Part shown: positions 34,066 to 45,845 of the stretch, in pieces
Layout of the letters: every line of letters starts with the position of its first letter
Numbering within the stretch: the first letter of the stretch is position 1
Assembly (NCBI GenBank): GCA_010356995.1
Contig: ML996705.1
Coordinates: 496,001-560,000, forward strand
From: Trichodelitschia bisporula
Lineage: Eukaryota; Ascomycota; Dothideomycetes; Phaeotrichales; Phaeotrichaceae
Length of the DNA: 64,000 bases
Direction of reading: 5' to 3'
The notes under the pieces: generated by a model
The model's database searches: none
What the model saw: only the letters and a program-made list of their open reading frames with translations
What the model was told of the DNA's origin: nothing
Program-made: the position numbers and the translations under genes

Positions 34066-35420
34066 ACCCCGAAGCATTGGCAAACCCAACAAGCTTCCCC
34101 ACCGAGTAACTTCTGTGTCCTTGTACGTCGACCACAGAGTCTGAGCGAAGAACGAGCCATGATTGCGGCAATCAACCTCGCTGAATGCCTGATCACCCCA
34201 TGGGGTGAGAAGGTACGGTAGATACCCACAGCATCGCGTAAACCTAGAACCGTACGCCTGCCCACGGCAGAGATGTGCTTGATCCACTGCCTCCGCTTAC
34301 ACTATCAGGCTGATCGGAGGACAGAAGACGGCTGCGAGCTCAGCCATATCAGGTGAAGGCATTGCGATACTGTCCACCGCCTTCCTTCGCCAACGGGCAT
34401 TTCCTGTGCTCCAGTACAGAAAGCCCCAGAATCCCTCACGATGCCCGGCATACTGCTCCAACAACTCCAGTCTAACGGTTCACAAGTCTGATTTCAAATT
34501 GCTCAGGTCATGAGTCCGGAAAAGTGCTTATTTCCGTCAGAGCTGATGCGGCAATTTTGCCTGATCGCATCGTACCCCACCTACACTTCCACACACAAAA
34601 GACCTACCGTAATCAATACCATCCTCACTGCTACTAATAGACCCTCTGCAGTACCGCACGCTGGCATTCCCAGGTCATCTGATCCCGAAGCTTCCTCAAG
34701 CTCGACCTGTCAACATGCTTGGCGCATTCCACGACTGGCCCCGTAATACTCTCCGCCAATATTCCATGATGCCAGTGCTCAGAATAGACGCCGCACTTCA
34801 CGGTAAGGATCCGGCTCGGGCCGCATTACTCAGCCCTATCGGGTACTGCAGCAGAACATGACATCAACAACCACAAATCGGGGACGACAACATGACGCCC
34901 GAATAACTAAGATGGACTAGGCCCATGCGGAGTTCGCCCGGCTTCACTGTCTGCCAGGGCGATCATACACGGCCCGCACACGCCGCAATCATCCACTCGC
35001 ATGCAAAAACAATTGCGATTGCTAAATACACACTCCCAACCCTCGCCCTAAAGCCCAACCTTTTAACCCATCATGGCCGTCCACACTTCCAAAGAGTAAA
35101 AAAAAAGATCCTTTTCACTGCCCAGCTTCACATCACAGCCTTTCGTCCCCCCCCCCCCTTAGCCCCCACAGCGTGCATACGAGTATCCCCATCATAAGCA
35201 AAATGCTCTCTCACCCGTCCAGTATCAAAACGCCAACCAAAACGCCCAGATGCAGCATACATCCACAAGACGCAAAAAGTGCACAGCAAAAAAGCCACCC
35301 CGGGCGACGCAGCCGCCGCGACGCTGTCACAGTCCAAAAAAAGAAGCATCTCCAATGAAACCCCGACGATCGGCGCCAATGCGCATCATCAGTCCCTCCA
35401 GCATCCTACCACAGCAGGCC

Positions 35421-36907
35421 TTAGATAATGCACGGCAAAAACTGTCCCCGTTAGCTTCAATCCCCCCACCCGCGGGGTGCAAATACTCACATTCATAACA
35501 ATCAACATCGGCACCTCAAACACATCCCTCCTCACATTCCAGCAATACATGCAATCCACCATCCCCTCCTTCTCCCCCAGCCGATTAATCCCCGCCTCGC
35601 CCCCTATCCCCCCCGCCTCCGGGATCCCACCATCACCCTCCTCCCCCCGCTGCGCCGCCCGCTCCACATCCTCCGCCGTGCGATACTTGAGCAGCTTCCC
35701 CCGCCTTATCGCGCTGCCCATCGGATCCCCAAACGCGAGCTTCGCGTAGTCCTCGTAGAACTGCACCACGCTATCCTGGTCCATAATCTCCGCCATAAGC
35801 ACCGGCTGAGGCGGCGCCGTAGCCGCAGGCACAGGGCGCGCCGCCGCCGCCGTGGGCGATGAGTCCGGGCCGTTGGTCAGCGCGGGATCAGACGGGGCGC
35901 CGGTGCGACGCGGCGGCGGGGCCGCACCCCCCGTATTAACATTGAGATTCGGTTCGCGGCCCAGCAGAATAGCCTTCGACCACCCTGTCAAAATCGCAAA
36001 CTCCTTACTCGCCGCAATAATCGCGCCGTCGCGGCGCGTGATGAGCGTCGGGGTCCCGTACGAGTTGATGAAGTCCTGGTACTCAAACAATTTCCTCTGC
36101 ACACTAACCTCCATGAAAACCAGATCCTGCTCCGTGAGGCTCTGGCTGAAGGTTATGAGGGAAGGCCGGATGGCGGATAGGGCTTTGGCGATGCGCAGAC
36201 GCTTGTCGCTGGTGAAGCGCCGGGATATGAAGTTTAGCAGACGGTGAAAGCCCGCTGTGTACCCGTAGGGCCCTTTGACGTTGGAGTATATGTCGTCCGC
36301 GTTGCGCTTGCGCGGGCTCGTGTACGCGGCATCGGCGGACTTGGCGACTGTTGCGCGGGCGAAGGCGGGGCTCGCGAGTGCTTGCGCGTGCGTCGGCACG
36401 AAGGACACGGGTTCTTCGGTTTCGGGTGCGGTGGTCGTTTCGCCGGGACTAGCGGAGGCCATGCTGGGTGGTCCAGCGCCGATGGCGTAGGCGTGCGGGC
36501 CCGGCACCGATTGGGTGTGGAAGTCGATGTGGTCGATGCCGCGGACGATGGGGGTGTTGTGAGGGGTGTGCAGCTTTGAGCTCGTGGGGCGGGGGTTGGG
36601 TGTGTCCCAGTTTGCGGCGAGGAGGGCGTCTTGGGAGAACATGACTGTGCCGCCGATGGCGTCGTTTGTGAAGGGTTGTTGGTGCGGGTAGTGCCCTGTA
36701 GGCGTAGGGAGTTGGTGCTGGTTTTGCATGGCGGCTGGATTGGTGCTGAGCATGTCGACGTGCGTGGGGTCGCCAACGGAGCTGGATATGTTGCTCAGGA
36801 CGCTGAATTCTAGCGCGCCGTATTGGTTGCCGAAGTTTAGGGAGGCGATGTCGAAGTTGTAGATGGCGGGATCTGAGGGGTCGAAGGTGAAGGGGGTTTG
36901 TTGTTGT

Positions 36908-36951
<44 letters not shown>

Positions 36952-38172
36952 TTGTTGTTGTTGTTGCTGTTGCTGTTGTTGGCCCTGCATGGTGGGCAAT
37001 CCATGCGGTGTGATGGGCGGCGTGCCGGCTACGGAGGAGTTGTTGAAAGGCGGAGAGATGGGCGTGTGGTTGCCAAAGGAGGTGTTGGTGTTGATATGCA
37101 TCTGCGGTGGGGGCATCTGCTGCGCAGAGTGGGAATAGAGATCGATGGAGGAGGGCTGTTGCTGCTGGGGATAATAGGCCTGCGGGTGGGGGGTTGCAGA
37201 ACCTGCGGGCGTTGGTCCATCAGCGATGCGGGAGATAGGAGAGCTCTTACCATTCATAGAATGATGAGGGTAGCCGCTGCCCATGACGGGGGGTATTAAC
37301 GCCTCATTCGGCGCATCGTGAAGGTATTTTGCCTTTTTGCGTACGCCGTCGTGACAGGCATCCTGCAGACCGCGCTTGATGCATCGCTGGCAGGGCCGCT
37401 CATCGCCTGCGAATGTCAATATGATCATCCTCGATATCAGAAAAGGGGCGAAGCCGGTCAAGGGATAAGCAAAAACACCACAACTTGGCCCGGACAAAAG
37501 AACCGGAAGCCGAAAAAAAACTGCCGAAAGAAACAATGACGACGTACCGCAAGTTAGATGTGCTCTCTGACACGCGTAACAGGCTCGTCGGGCCTTCTTT
37601 CTTCGTGGCCGCTGCGGATCCTTTGCATTCGCAGCCGTGCCGTTGCCCTTCGTTTGCTCAGGGGCTGAGGCGCTGCCATCCTTGACGTCGGCATGCTTTA
37701 CTTCTGCCATCATGGCGTCTTCGTCTGTGTAGTCTTGATAGTTGCTGGTGGTGCTGTTATTGCGTTGGTGTTGATGCTGATGGCCGTTGTGATCGTGGTG
37801 ATCGTTACTGTGGTTGAAGTCGTCGATATGGTTGCTGCGATGCTTGCCGTCGTGCTCGTGGAGTGTATGCTGCTGATGCTCAGATCGAAACCCGTTCCCA
37901 GTGCCACTCCCGTGGACGCCGATGATCTCTCCCGCAAGACTCCGCTTCCTTCCGTGTCCACTTCTCTTCTCCAGCCCGAGTTCCCTCCCGTTGTTCAAGT
38001 CAGGGTGGGTATCAGGGTGGTTGGTAGAAGGATCAGTCACAGAATGCCCGACAGACAATCGTCTCTGAGAAGTAGCCGTCGAAGACGAAGAAGAAGAAGA
38101 AGAAGCAGGTCTAGCCAAACCCTCCAGCGCCGCCTTCCCAGAAGCCTCAACCCGCGTTGCCGGCGGGCTCAT
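35421..38172 (-). CDS. acuK: AcuK/ERT1-type zinc cluster activator of gluconeogenesis
   Basis: Zn2Cys6 transcription factor with a PAS-like domain that, with AcuM, activates gluconeogenic genes (PEPCK, FBPase). Model: complement(join(35421..35441,35491..37406,37548..38172)), 853 aa. The zinc cluster is [20 protein letters not shown] with a sixth Cys in GLQDAC (about 197-225). Downstream are a Q28 run, a Ser/Pro/Thr-rich middle and the conserved PAS region (EFAILTGWSKAILLGREPN) ending MLIVMN-FLPCII. The last 21 nt coding exon supplies FLPCII, matching the family C-terminus. Intron 2 is 49 nt. Intron 1 (141 nt, 37407-37547, GTACGT...TTCGCAG) interrupts the cluster between its third and fourth Cys, is a multiple of three and is open in frame. 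The N-terminus has a Ser8 run and a His/Asn/Asp-rich block. Family call strong. Confidence 0.93.
36898..36981 (-). repeat. Polyglutamine tract (28 Gln codons)
   Basis: Twenty-eight consecutive CAA/CAG codons (seen as TTG/CTG on the plus strand) within the acuK coding region, followed by Gly-Gln on the N-terminal side. Mixed codons suggest it is older than a pure slippage array. Confidence 0.97.
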
Positions 38173-41100
38173 AATAAGATGGATCTAGCCGCCTAGTGCC
38201 CTTGGCCCCTTCAGTCCGGCCCGTTGCGTGCTTGATGGGGGAGTCCCCGTTCGCGCCGGTACAGGATGTGCCTGGGAGCGGCGTGCTGCGCCCGGCTGTG
38301 CACTGGAGGTGTGTGTGCCCGGCAGCTGCAGTCAGCCACTAACTCGCAATGCGTAGAACCGATGCGGATCTGGGGGGTCCTGGGACGAAGCGCTGCCCTT
38401 GCTGATCACTGGCGAGCAGCAGGTGGTGCGCGTTACCGGCAACCCAGCTGCGGTGGGCGTCTGTGGGGGTGGACAATCGGTCCCCGGAGACCAAGGGGCC
38501 CGCTCCAACGCCAGCAGAAGGAAGCAGCAGCCGCAGTTGCAGAAATCGACGCCCTGCTTGCGAGACCCGCAGGAGACTCGATATGCGTGCGTGCGCGTGT
38601 GCGAGCTAGGAGCCTCGAAGGACGGCTGGACGGCTCGTCGCTATCGAGTCTGATCAGTAACTCGCAATCAATGCTCTGTCGTGGCTCCTGAGCTGATGAT
38701 CGGTTTGTGTGGTCTGGCCAGGCAGCAATTGGCCGTGGATTTCAGCAAGCAACCCCCGTCCGGGACAGTGGAAGATACCCTGGTGTGCTGGCCTCAAGTT
38801 CTTCGTCGCCCTGTTTTAGAAAACGCCCACACCGGCTGCCCACTAGCGAATGGTTGTACCACGTCCAGGTCAGACAAGACAAAATCCCGTGCCCTGCCTT
38901 AATTCCCTTCAGCACCTGCTCTTCGTTCACGCCTAGGGGAAAGCAATTGAGTGACAGACGTGATGTGGCGGCGGAAGCTGTTCGGTGTAGAGACAAGAAG
39001 TCGCCCTGCTACAGTGACGGTTCCTCTGTCAAATCTCCAGTTCCCCAAGGAATGACGAGAGATCAAGAGACAGGAGCTCCGTATATCAAAACCAAAACAG
39101 TTCCCAGCACAACGGGCCTGACGATGCAAGACAGGCGAGCGGGAACGGAGCAGTCCGGGGGCTGCGGCGGGAAGGAAGGTGGCGAGAGGTAGAAGAAATG
39201 GGGCTCGAGTATCAGCGTCCAGTCACGCTTCGATGTGACGATGCGGCGGCGAGGCTGGCGGGAGGTAGCGAGGTACGTACCGCAGTGAACCCGCAGACGG
39301 CGGCACGCGTGTGCTATGCGTATGCCGTAAGCTCCAATCACACCAGTTCGATCGTGACGGCTGTTGTGAAGAACAGCTGATGGGCGTCCCGGATGTGATG
39401 ACCGCTCGGCTCTTTCTCGTGGCCCGGCTCTGCTGTCTCAATTGCTCGTGACCAGCTCAACGTCCGGCAGCCGTGACGTACAGCGGCGCTTGCCCGGAAA
39501 TCGCCCTTGCTGCCTCGAGGCTGTCCTGGTTGGAATGGCGCCTTGCCTGTTGGTCACCGCAGGATATGCTTCCCACTCTTTCGTCGGCAAACGCACGGCA
39601 CTATCAGTTCCTGCAACTATCCGTGCAGATAGTTTATCCAAATCGCGGTCTTGAAACTCTCGAAAAGAAACGAGTCTTTGCGTGTCGTATCTCTGGTTTG
39701 CGATCGTCGAGTTCCCCCAACGTGTGGTGAGCACTGTTCCAAAAAGCCACCCAAAATCAATCAAGAGCAACGACTCGTCGTCTCGAACCCTCAGACGGAC
39801 CGCTGACGCAGCTTCCCCGCCAACCAGTTACTGGCAGTCACACAAAATGCTCCCAAGTCTCCCGACGCAACGGTTCGCACAGCCCACGAACAAGGTGGGC
39901 GGGCCTCGTGTTTCTCGTTCCTTCGGGGCGTAACCCAAGGGGGCCGACTTGTTAGGCAAAGTTTCGCTTCCTCGAGTATAGGCTCTGAATGCAATATTCA
40001 ATCACCGACTTCTGGGAATCACCCAGGCAGCTCCAGCCGTCCACGGCAAAGCTCGAACGGGCGTACAATTCCGGGCAGGCACGCCTTGCTCCTTCCTCTC
40101 CTTGCTCTAGGACACGCAATGCTTCACTGGCCAACAGGCAGAATGCCCGTGTGTCAATCACGCGCGACGCGAATCCCAGCCGTGAACTGGCGAGCACCGT
40201 ACCACGAGCCACACACTCTTTCTCTTTCACAGACCCCCTTCCAAGGCAGCGGTGCACCTCGAGACTCGTCGCTGGGAATGCTGCGCCAAATGCGGTGGGT
40301 GCGGTGGGTGCGGTGGGGCCAGACGGGCCTATTGTTAGCGACGCGGACCTGTGGTGCAAGCTGGGGGGAGGAGTATGGTGGTGCAGAGCGTGGGTGGTGG
40401 GATGGTTGGGTGAGGTTGAAGAGCGTGTGTAGTACAGGTTGCGATAGCTGCACGTGTTTAGGGTCGTAGCGTCCTGCTGTGGCGAAGGGTGAGAAGCAGT
40501 TTATGTGTGGTGTCTTTTTTTTTTGGTCTCTTTGCGACAGCTGGCTATTGTGAGGCTCAGCTTGTACAACCTGATGGGGGGCGAACGAAGGGGAAATCGA
40601 AGGAGCAATGTCCGGATTTCGAATGCGTTCGCTCTTAATATTAACGGGATGCTATTCTTCGCTCCAATTCCCCGGTGTCGTTAGCTCCCAGGCAGTCCCA
40701 GACTCAAGATCCAAAGGCCGGTATAACAGGCAGCACGACGGCGCGCAGGCTCAGCAGTGTCCAGGGCAGACACAGAGCAGAAGGAACAGCGGGGCTCGTA
40801 CAACACAGGCGTCGTCAACAAAGGCGTAATCGGTCTTCGAAGCTCCTTGCTCATGATGCGCTGGCCGCCGTGCGGTGCGCGGCCATGCTCGGTTTGCGAT
40901 TTCCGGGGCAGTTCCCTGTTCAGAGTATATGGAAGGAGAGAGTGTAATCGCGAGCTTCGGAGGGGTTGTTCCCTGGCGCGGAGCTTTGGTCGTCTTCAGC
41001 TAGTTCGATGTTGTTCGACAGGTCGCGTTGACGCTGGATCTACGCCCGGCACTATGCGCGCGGTGGCTGACTGTTGCGGTAGCTCAGCGCCGTAACGACG

Positions 41101-43660
41101 GGTATGTACAGGAGGGGAAGTGTGTCGGCGGGGCCGAGTGCGGGGATTGAAGTGGGATGGAATGGTGAGAATGATCGCTATGCGCTTGGTGATTGCGCGC
41201 TTGAGACGTGCAGAAAAACCCGGCGCAAGGGAAGCCAATGTCGTGAGCGATGCGCACAGTAGGTAATGATGCTGTGAGACGACCACTTAGCAAAGCCGTG
41301 GGGTGCAAGGAGTGGCAGATGGGTGTGGGTGAGGCTGCTGGAGGGAGCGCGTTGGGGATGGGATGTGGTTCTGCGGTTGCGCAAGGCGGCCTCTTTGCCT
41401 TTGCGAGGCAGCCGCAACCTCCACGCGATGACAGATAATAACGAGAAGGAAAACCGAAGGGAAGGGATATCCCGTGCAATTGCAGCTGGGGATAGTTGAA
41501 GGTGGGGGCGGAGGGGGAGAGGGAGAGGAGGGGCAACGCACGCTTTTTGCTATGGGCGCAAGTTGAGGATGTGCGGGAGTGGAGGTGGCGGTACTGGGGG
41601 TCTCTGGCGTTGGTGGAGAAAGCGAAGGTTCGGCGCAACGGCGGGGGGGATTCGTTGGTTCTGTGGTCCCTTTCACCTAGAGGGAGGTATCTGCCAGTAG
41701 TGTCTCTTTGCTCGATATATTGTAGATTGTACAAAGTACTTGAGAGATAGGCGAGGTCGTCTAGCTTTGTGCGCCTTTTTGCAGCATAACCGGGGTTTGA
41801 TGGAAGACTCGAAACTGTCAGAAGGGGGTGAGCCACCCGGCAGTTAAGGCGGCGGGCGGCTGAGGCTGGATGAGCTTTTGCGCTTCACAACGTCGTCTTG
41901 AAGGTACTTCGGTCTGCCGTACCTAGTTCGCGGCGGGCAAAGATCGATGACGAACAAAGCTCGTGGTTCCCCAAAGGAGAAAAAAGCTCGGCTATTCGCA
42001 CCCACCAAGAGGAGCGAGCAGCCGCCAACTGATCCGTCAGGCTAGATTGCTGACAGCTAACGAGACAGCTAAGGACGACGCGTGCGAAGCTAACAAGCTC
42101 TAAGTCGCAACCGTCGACCGCAAAGCTCAATTGAAGAGAAGTGGGGCACGCGAGAGGTGAATTGGTTCGTCTTCCTTCCCTCTCAGTCTCTTCATTCGTT
42201 TCGATCAATATCTCTTCGGCCCAGCCAACTGTCGCCAAAAGGCGAATTTGCACTCAGATACAAGGAAGGAGGAGTCACCCGCCAGCTCTCACTCGGCCTC
42301 GGTGCCCTCGGCGCCTTCCCGGCCCACCGGCCACCGGCCCTGCCACTTTTGCCGAGCTGCACCAGACAACTTCTGCCTGAACGGCGCCTTTAAACCCCAC
42401 CTTTTGCTGCCTGACCCTCCGCTGGCCCGTGTCGCGCCAAGCCCCATCCAATCCCCACTCCAACCTAGCCCCCATCCACCCCACCAAACCGCCGCGGCAA
42501 CCTCTCCTCCCCCCCTCATCCCCTCCATCATCATCAAATCCCCCCATCCTCAGCCTCCCCATCAACCCAACCTCACACGTACACAAAACACGAAACACGA
42601 AACACACAAGAACACAAAGCACACAAAGAAACACAACCCTCGCCTACCCCCGTCCTTGCACAACCACGCAGGTCCGCCTCCGTGGCCCACCCCCCCCGGC
42701 TCCATTCCCAACACACTCCCATCCCAGCAATGTATCCCTTCGTCCCATTCCCCAGCCTACGCGTCACCGGCACCGCTAGGTACAGTACTACGTAGGCACG
42801 GTAGGTACCCTCTCACGTACCCCGCCTTCTCACCGATTCCCCCCCCCACGGCCCTGGCTCGTCCGATCCCCGACCCAAGCCAGAGGCCCGGCACGCTCAC
42901 ATGGCGCGGGGAAAACGGGCCCTCTCCATTCATACAGACACAGTCGTCACAAGCTTCCCTTCAGATAGCGTCCCACCACACAGTACAGTACACAGCGCGG
43001 CTCAAGCTCCATCTCCCCCCATCGACGGCCCGCAACGTCCCGCGCACTATATCCCAAGAGCCGCAATATGCGGCCCCTTCACGTGCCGCGCGCTGCTCAA
43101 CCTCCGCCACCGTCGCTCGCTGCAGGCACGCACCTCCCGTACCATAAGCGACGGGCTCATCCCAGGCCGGGCGCGTATCATAGTACCTGTCCGATGCCGT
43201 GTCACGTGCGATCAGCCTTCCTCCGCCAATCGGTTGGTGAGCGGGCAATTTCCTAGAGCAGATGATGAACGCGGTGCAGTCGGGCCTTGGGCCAGGGCGG
43301 CCATCAAGGTTGGGTTGGAATGTTCTATGTGCCTTCTTCTGGTACGTTGGGGAGTATCTCTATGCTGCTGTGTGATATCAAGTTCCATCGGAGTATTCTC
43401 CTTCGACCCGGTCATGACACGATGACACGCGTCCCCCATGCATCATCCATTGAACCCGTTCAAAGCATAGCATGAGATCTATCCCAATTATCTCGACCAT
43501 GATGTGTCCAATATCCGCCAAAACCCCACTCCAATGCTTTAACCACAATGAAAACACATACCAGAAAACCACTCGTACAACCCTTCCATCTTCCCCAGCC
43601 ATCCATTCCCCCAATTCTATATTTATCCCCAAGATCTGATACTGCTGTGCTTCTACTCAT
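38173..43660. other. 5.5-kb region upstream of acuK
   Basis: No supported gene. Two long open frames, 41084-41836 (minus) and 42248-43147 (plus), are low-complexity Pro/Ser/His-rich and lack motifs. Contains a GCGGTGGGT triplicate (40292-40318), a T run near 40510, very C-rich sequence at 42400-42560 and an ACA-rich stretch at 42565-42650. Part of it must serve as the acuK promoter and leader. Confidence 0.5.
40292..40318 (+). repeat. 9-bp tandem repeat (GCGGTGGGT)3
   Basis: Three back-to-back copies, the last ending GGGG. Short G-rich array that could form a G-quadruplex; nothing else supports a function. Confidence 0.85.
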
Positions 43661-45845
43661 TCAACTCGTCGCAAACCGACTCCTCCCCCTCAACCTCTTT
43701 CCATACCGATAAAACACAAGCGGGAACCTGCATACTCCGTTAGCATTATCCCCATCCAGACGCCGACGCCACCCTGACGCAAGGTGCCGATGCCGGGTCG
43801 CGGCCCGAAAACAATGCGACCCAAAGCAAGACCCTCAAATCAACGTGACGCAGCACAAGAAAGGGGTATCTCACGGCGCCATAGCCAAGGCCAGAAACGC
43901 AAGCAGCGAAGACGCCCAGTGTATACCCAATTCTGTCCTGTTAGCTGGCACTTGAGAGGACGGGGTGTGAGTGACGTACTCTCATACATCTGCACGCCAA
44001 ACAGCGGAAACGCAGCCGCAAACATCGAGCGCGCGAAGCTATTCGCCGCCAGGGCGCTAGCACCGTACAGCGGGTAGCAGTCGACCAGGAAGGTGAAGAC
44101 GCCGGTGTAAGTCAAGATGACGCCCAGGCCGAAGAAGCCGGAGAACATGATGGGCACCATCCAGTGGACCGAAGAAAACGTCGTCCATGCGAAGCCAAAC
44201 ATGGCGAACGGAACAATCCACGCCCCCACAATCGTCGGCGGGAGACGAAACTCCGGCTCCGAACTCCCAGGAATACCAGTCTTTGCCTCATGTCTCTTGA
44301 CCAGCTTCTGGTAGTTCCTGCGCCAGAACGGATCCGTGGAAATGCCAATCAACATCCCGACCATGATACCCAGGAACGTAATCCCCGTTTGCTCAAGCGA
44401 GAAGCCATACACCTCCCTGAACACAAACACAAAGGCCCCGAAGAAGAGGTACAAGATACCGAGCAGGATGGCGGAGAGGATGCAGAGGTTCAGACACATC
44501 ACTTCCAACGTGAGCATCTGGAACGGCCGCATGCAGCTCCACGCCACCGCGCGTCCAATGGCCGCAGCCCGCCCGCCGGAGCCCTTGCGAATGTCACCCT
44601 TAGCCCACCAGCGCTGCTCGCCGGTTTCCTTCCGCAGGCGCGCGGCTTTGGCGCGCAGCAACGCGGGCGCATATGTTTCTGGAACGAGGAAGATGAGCAT
44701 CAGGAGTTCGAGGCCGGACCACGCGATGAGCGAGTAGAACGTCCAGCGCCAGGTCGTGCGGGTGTTGATGAAGCCGCCTACCAGCGGGCCGATTTCGGGA
44801 CTATGATCGGATGTCAGCGCCGCTTACTTGGGACCTCGAGACAGGGGCGACGAATGGGGAGTGTAGTTGCCGCTTTGGGATACCACGTGCGGAACGGGCC
44901 GACGGTTTGTGTCTCTTTTAGTTTTGGACTACGGGAAGGCTGACTTACCCGACGAATGGCGAGGCTGTATATATCATCATCGGCAGGCCGAGTTCGTGCT
45001 TTGCGAACAGATCCCCGACCGTGCCGCCCGCTACGGAGAGGAAGGCTGAGCCGGCGAGGCCATCAAAGAAGCGGGAGATCAGCATCGTTTGGATATTTTG
45101 CGCTACGGCGCACGGGATCAGCCAGATGGTGAAGAAGATGAACGAGTAGATGTAGATCCAGCGACGGCCAAAGAACTGTCTGTGATTAGTGGTTGAAAGG
45201 GCCGGGTGCCTCGGGACGTACCTCTGACAGTGGACTCAGGATCTTTCCTCAAGTCAGCAAGGTTGCAAAATAGTGTGGTTGACACGTACCATAGGTCCAA
45301 TTCCCAATCCCACCACGTAGATTGACAGGCCCAACGTGGCTACGATGCGAGAGCACCCGAATTCGACAGTGATTTGATTATATGTCGAGGTATACATGGA
45401 CGACACGCACGTCCTGCGGCGAATCAGCAGACCATTGGAGATTGCTCGAGGATACATACACGCATAGCGATGCTGTCGCCACGACCATCACGATGATCCA
45501 CTTCCGCAACTTGCTCAGTTGCCGCGGACTCTCGGGATCGCTGTCGCCATTCCAAGTCACCTCAAATGCCTTGTCTTCCAAGCTCTCGTCGCTCGGTCCC
45601 GATTCGACTTCTAGGTACAGTTCCTCTTCCTCGCGGTCCACTGCGTTTAGTCCAGGCTCGTCTTCCAAGTCTTCGTCCCGACTCCGCTTCGCCTTCTCTT
45701 TCTCTGGATCTCCTTCTCCCATCTCCTTCTCAGCATCGCGCTCACTTTCCGAACGACTTGAGGCACGCAGTGACTCGGCATTACGGGTCCCTGTCGTTAG
45801 GACGGACTCGCGACTGGGCCTCGAGCCCTTCAGCGACGGCGCCAT
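43661..45845 (-). CDS. MFS multidrug-type transporter, DHA1 (7 exons)
   Basis: Twelve-helix H+ antiporter-type membrane protein of the fungal drug:H+ antiporter-1 group; substrate unknown. Model: complement(join(43661..43727,43875..43932,43980..44800,44949..45175,45222..45242,45290..45413,45460..45845)), 567 aa. About 135 acidic, Ser-rich cytosolic residues precede TM1 (KWIIVMVVATASLCVT). Signatures: YVVGLGIGPM, the loop SPLSEFFGRRWIY (motif A position), RFFDGLAGSAFLSVAGGTVG (TM4) and SPFVGPEIGPLVGGFI (TM5, motif C). The long central loop is basic. The C-terminus ends LALAMAP-FPLVFYRYGKRL. Introns are 147, 47, 148, 46, 47 and 46 nt. Exon 45222-45242 is a 21-nt microexon encoding ILSPLSE; without it the conserved loop is lost. 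Without the last intron the frame would stop right after AMAP. Confidence 0.9.

Larger units (their letters stand above)
30444..35420. other. 5-kb gene-poor stretch with minisatellites
   Basis: No gene I can name. Contains AGAGGC-type repeats near 30795-30835, a 16-bp tandem repeat (32426-32489), a 27-bp tandem repeat (33993-34065) and a poly-C run near 35150. Frames at 30942-31340 (minus, 132 codons) and 32719-33099 (plus, 126 codons) lack recognisable domains. Confidence 0.5.

Noticed and set aside
23927-35420. Transposon remnants in the sparse regions
   Set aside because: No transposase, reverse transcriptase, integrase or long terminal repeats were seen, and no obvious AT-rich RIP-type degradation.
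41084-41836. 250-codon minus-strand open frame
   Set aside because: Same kind of low-complexity composition, no motif or signal peptide, and no match to a family I know.
42248-43147. 299-codon plus-strand open frame
   Set aside because: Low-complexity Pro/Ser/His-rich translation from a C-rich tract, no domain, no splice context; best explained by composition.
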